From assembly GCA_038998365.1 (NCBI GenBank), contig JAVZHJ010000013.1, positions 1 to 15,722 on the forward strand: a DNA stretch of 15,722 nt, written 5' to 3'. The notes beneath the pieces are model-generated. The model ran no database searches, was not told where the DNA came from, and saw only the letters and a program-made list of their open reading frames with translations. Below are positions 14,191 through 15,722 of the stretch, in pieces. Made by a program: the position numbers and the translations under genes. How positions within the stretch are numbered: the first letter of the stretch is position 1; every line of letters begins with the position of its first letter. This stretch comes from JAVZGQ01 sp038998365. Lineage in GTDB: Archaea > Aenigmatarchaeota > Aenigmatarchaeia > CG10238-14 > SCSR01.

Positions 14191-14284
14191 GCCGAGGTCG
14201 CCTAATTGGTAGGGCACCGGTCTCGAATTGAGCAAGAAAACCGGCGGGCGCAAGCCCATCTGGGTTCAAATCCCAGCCTCGGCG
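14191..14284 (+). tRNA. tRNA-Ser(CGA): tRNA-Ser(CGA) with an 11-nt intron
   Basis: The cloverleaf is complete: acceptor GCCGAGG (14191-14197) with CCTCGGC (14277-14283), D stem GCC/GGC (14200-14202, 14213-14215), anticodon stem CCGGT (14217-14221) with ACCGG (14240-14244), long variable arm GGGC-gcaa-GCCC (14246-14257), and T arm CTGGG-TTCAAAT-CCCAG (14260-14276). The long variable arm and discriminator G (14284) identify serine; the anticodon is CGA (14224-14226). Eleven extra bases, about 14228-14238, sit after position 37, the canonical archaeal intron site. Flanking A runs leave the cut ambiguous by one or two bases without changing the product. CCA is not encoded. Confidence 0.93.
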
Positions 14285-14432
14285 TCCTTGCTAAACTTTA
14301 TATGCTTTTCGCTTTCTTCCTTTTGTTGAACTTTAAGTGGAATAATAAGCGGAAAAAGCAAGGAATGAAGCGGTAAGAGCCGTGCTTCCTCCTGAAGGAA
14401 GTTGGGAAGCATAGGTCTGGAAGAATCTACGT
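14285..14432 (+). ncRNA. Possible structured RNA or leader downstream of tRNA-Ser
   Basis: A strong TATA box (TTTATATGC, 14297-14305) predicts transcription from near 14326. Downstream, two mutually exclusive hairpins share bases: CTTCCT/AGGAAG (14385-14390 with 14396-14401) and TGCTTCC/GGAAGCA (14383-14389 with 14405-14411). AAGCGGAAAAAGC (14347-14359) is nearly inverse to 14304-14314. I could not match it to RNase P, SRP, box C/D or H/ACA RNAs. It may be the leader of the small ORF at 14433. Confidence 0.28.
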
Positions 14433-14570
14433 ATGGCTGATTTGCGGGATGCATTCGAACAAATAAAACTTATACCAAGCGAGAGCATAGACTCATTCTT
14501 ACAGATCCTCCTTACAACAACACAGCATATGCAAGGCTTGAGTTATGAAGAAAAAATCATTCCTTGCTAA
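14433..14570 (+). CDS. Possible small protein, 45 residues
   Basis: An ATG frame of 45 codons begins MADLRDAFEQIKLIPSESID and ends IIPC. An in-frame TAG lies upstream, so it is not the remains of a longer 5' frame. It has a plausible amphipathic, protein-like composition, and its stop falls within the second copy of the 11-bp repeat. There is a TATA box at 14297 but no clear ribosome-binding site. I do not recognise a family. It might be a real small protein or the last trace of a decayed gene. Confidence 0.3.
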   Translation: MADLRDAFEQIKLIPSESIDSFLQILLTTTQHMQGLSYEEKIIPC

Positions 14571-14786
14571 AGAATTCAAGCAAGTTCTAAAACAAACTGG
14601 AGATCTTTCTTTGTTTTGCAGTTATGAATACAAATGGAAATAAATACAACATTCTGACAAGAGCTAAACTGAGATTTGTAAGGGAAATAATTTGGTTTTG
14701 TAACATTCTTCTAGATTAAAAAAAGGAGCTCTTTAAAGTATTAATAAATTATTGAATTTAAAAAACTATATAGAAGTTAAGGTGAC
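14571..14786. other. Gene-poor stretch, possibly decayed
   Basis: Two very short ATG frames are present on the plus strand: 14545-14643 (32 residues, starting MKKKSFLAKEFKQ) and 14624-14719 (31 residues). They overlap each other and have no ribosome-binding site. No RNA, repeat or homologous domain could be recognised. The sequence drifts from AGCT-containing to very AT-rich toward the methyltransferase gene. Confidence 0.3.
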
Positions 14787-14800
14787 GATATAAATATATA
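14787..14800 (+). promoter_or_regulatory. TATA box of the methyltransferase gene
   Basis: GATATAAATATATA predicts a start near 14820, leaving a leader of about 35 nt. The leader carries GTGAT (14847-14851), 3 nt before the ATG, a partial match to the archaeal Shine-Dalgarno GGTGAT. Confidence 0.45.
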
Positions 14801-14854
14801 TTCCATCATAAAAATAAAAACAGAGTGGTAAATTTAAGGTAAATAAGTGATTTT

Positions 14855-15490
14855 ATGGTAAGGAAAATAAGACCAACTATGGAAGAATATTTAGGTGAAA
14901 GCGCGATAAGATATGAAAAACGTAGAGGTTTAAAAAGAATTAAAGTCAAAACAACATTAATAGCATTAGACCTTCTCAATCTTCCAAAAGGTTCTTATAT
15001 TTTGGATGTAGGTTGTGGCAGTGGTTGGTCAACTGAGGTAATCAAATCTTATGGTTATAAAGTGGTAGGAATAGATGTTTCTGAAGAAATGATTAAAATT
15101 GCACGTGAAAAAGGGTACGATGTTGAACTTATGGATATGAGAAATATGAAATTTGAAGATAGTAAATTTGATGGTATTATATCTATCTCTGCATTAAATT
15201 TTGTAGCAGAAGGTTGCAAAAATGAAGAAGAAATAGAAATCAATTATAAAGCAGCAGCTAAAGAAATGTATAGAGTTCTTAGAAGTGGTGGTAAAGCTGT
15301 TATCGAATACTATCCAAAAACAAAAAAAGAAGAAGAAATATCAATGAAAGCATTCCTTTTCGCTGGATTTAGTGGAGAGTTGATAAAGAATAGTTATAAA
15401 AAGAAAAGAGGTCAAAGATTTTTAAATTTGATAAAAGGTGAAAAACCAGTAAATCACTTATTTATAAAATACAGAAGCTATCGTTTTTGA
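14855..15490 (+). CDS. SAM-dependent methyltransferase, Bud23-like (rRNA guanine-N7 family)
   Basis: The 211-residue class I methyltransferase has motif I LDVGCGSG (50-57), the acidic ribose-binding D74 in VVGIDVS, and motif IV FDGIISISALNF (105-116). Three features resemble eukaryotic Bud23/WBSCR22, the 18S rRNA m7G enzyme: the RP-x(n)-EYLGESAIRYEK opening, the ISISA segment, and YYPKTKKEEE followed by AGFSG (170-174) and a basic tail. Eukaryotic Bud23 needs the zinc partner Trm112; no such gene is in this window. The target here is inferred to be small-subunit rRNA. It has its own promoter and terminator-like hairpin, so it is a single-gene unit. AGCT is sparser here than in the main operons. 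Confidence 0.78.
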   Translation: MVRKIRPTMEEYLGESAIRYEKRRGLKRIKVKTTLIALDLLNLPKGSYILDVGCGSGWSTEVIKSYGYKVVGIDVSEEMIKIAREKGYDVELMDMRNMKFEDSKFDGIISISALNFVAEGCKNEEEIEINYKAAAKEMYRVLRSGGKAVIEYYPKTKKEEEISMKAFLFAGFSGELIKNSYKKKRGQRFLNLIKGEKPVNHLFIKYRSYRF

Positions 15491-15504
15491 AGAATACTAA
15501 CCAT

Positions 15505-15535
15505 AATACTTTTTCTTAATTTTAGATAAAGTATT
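15505..15535 (+). terminator. Hairpin after the methyltransferase gene
   Basis: Perfect 8-bp arms AATACTTT (15505-15512) and AAAGTATT (15528-15535) enclose a 15-nt loop containing T runs, starting 15 nt after the stop codon and followed by TT. Both hairpin and T-rich signals fit an archaeal terminator. Confidence 0.45.
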
Positions 15536-15553
15536 TTAGAGGACGATGCGCAA

Positions 15554-15562
15554 TTTATATTT
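15554..15562 (+). promoter_or_regulatory. TATA box of the last, partial gene
   Basis: TTTATATTT is centred about 32 nt before the ATG at 15590, fitting a transcript with almost no leader. Confidence 0.4.
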
Positions 15563-15589
15563 TAAATTTAATTCATTTTAAATTAGATT

Positions 15590-15722
15590 ATGGACACTTC
15601 CTACATAAAGAGGATAAAGGAAGCCCACAAAAAATTAGTTTTCCACGATTTTTGTAAACAAAAATACTGTAAAAACAGAATTTTTGTGAAAGGCAGGGGT
15701 TGTTATATATATGATGAAAACA
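15590..15722 (+). CDS. Start of a probable class III PLP-dependent aminotransferase (partial)
   Basis: Forty-four codons are visible before the window ends. The frame starts MDTSYIKRIKEAHKK and continues with RIFVKGRGCYIYDEN. A G-x-G-x-Y-I-Y-D-E-N stretch after a basic segment matches the N-terminal start of class III aminotransferases (acetylornithine, GABA and BioA types), where it precedes G-x-x-YLD. The PLP lysine and substrate regions are beyond the edge, so substrate and pathway cannot be given. The TATA box at 15554 supports this start. No other family fits as well, but with only 44 residues the call is tentative. Confidence 0.55.
   Translation, partial: MDTSYIKRIKEAHKKLVFHDFCKQKYCKNRIFVKGRGCYIYDEN

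Larger units (their letters stand above)
14285..14571 (+). repeat. Direct 11-bp repeat TCCTTGCTAAA bounding 265 bp, with an inverted partial copy
   Basis: TCCTTGCTAAA occurs at 14285-14295, directly abutting the tRNA-Ser 3' end, and again at 14561-14571. The inverse AGCAAGGA is at 14357-14364. This could be a target-site duplication around a small element or shared terminator-like sequence. No tRNA 3'-end copy is present downstream. Confidence 0.4.

Noticed and set aside
14326..14450. RNase P or SRP RNA
   Set aside because: A short AGGAAGTT stretch recalls the RNase P core, but the matching distal P4 strand and the other conserved regions are absent. The SRP helix 8 signature is also missing.
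14266..14454. 62-codon minus-strand ORF
   Set aside because: It runs antisense into the tRNA gene and across the hairpins and has no family features.
14191..14571. Integrative element using tRNA-Ser as attachment site
   Set aside because: No copy of the tRNA 3' end was found downstream and no integrase gene is present. The 11-bp repeat begins outside the tRNA.
1..15722. CRISPR array or insertion sequence
   Set aside because: No regularly spaced repeats, transposase motifs or terminal inverted repeats were seen on either strand.

Overview
This is an AT-rich archaeal window. The archaeal markers are a type IA topoisomerase I with two C-terminal zinc ribbons, a Hef-type helicase and XPF nuclease, a Dph6 diphthamide enzyme, an archaeosortase, a DUF460 domain, a β-CASP RNase J-like protein, an intron-containing type II tRNA-Ser, and TATA boxes about 27 nt ahead of apparently leaderless genes. 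Small genes, tight packing and split multidomain proteins suggest a small-genome (DPANN-like) archaeon, but the lineage cannot be fixed from this window.

Layout. (1) 44-442 (+) is a coiled-coil plus winged-helix regulator. (2) 8953-485 (-) is a compact run of eight genes: YjbQ family, Hef helicase, XPF/Hef nuclease, DUF460 RNase H-like, archaeosortase, long coiled-coil protein, TopA and a VTT/DedA-like membrane protein. Several neighbours overlap by 3-4 nt (ATGA-type junctions), so co-transcription is likely. The run mixes DNA repair and topology with envelope functions. (3) 8993-9679 (+) is dph6. (4) 9545-11820 is foreign-looking: an alternative dph6 3' end, a 610-residue protein with an XRE HTH and two LAGLIDADG motifs on the opposite strand, and a small winged-helix gene. 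(5) 11821-11955 (+) is a second, displaced dph6 3' end. (6) 11988-14179 (+) holds an RNase J-like protein, a DUF123 GIY-YIG protein and a small membrane protein. (7) 14191-14284 is tRNA-Ser(CGA) with an 11-nt intron. (8) 14285-14854 has no confident gene but has a TATA box, competing hairpins, short repeats and a 45-codon ORF. (9) 14855-15490 is a Bud23-like methyltransferase, and a probable class III aminotransferase gene starts at 15590 and runs off the window.

The main discovery candidate is the dph6 locus. A free-standing LAGLIDADG endonuclease appears to have entered at the codons for the conserved GEGG-x-YET motif of dph6. It brought a divergent 3' end that keeps the gene intact and left the original 3' end stranded 2.3 kb downstream. 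The tetramer AGCT is common in most of the window but scarce in the inserted part and present in the stranded tail, which supports this polarity. Other points of interest are a Hef split at its linker with a PIP-like tail on the helicase half, a probable CTG start codon, a minimal tRNA intron, and an archaeal Bud23-like enzyme.
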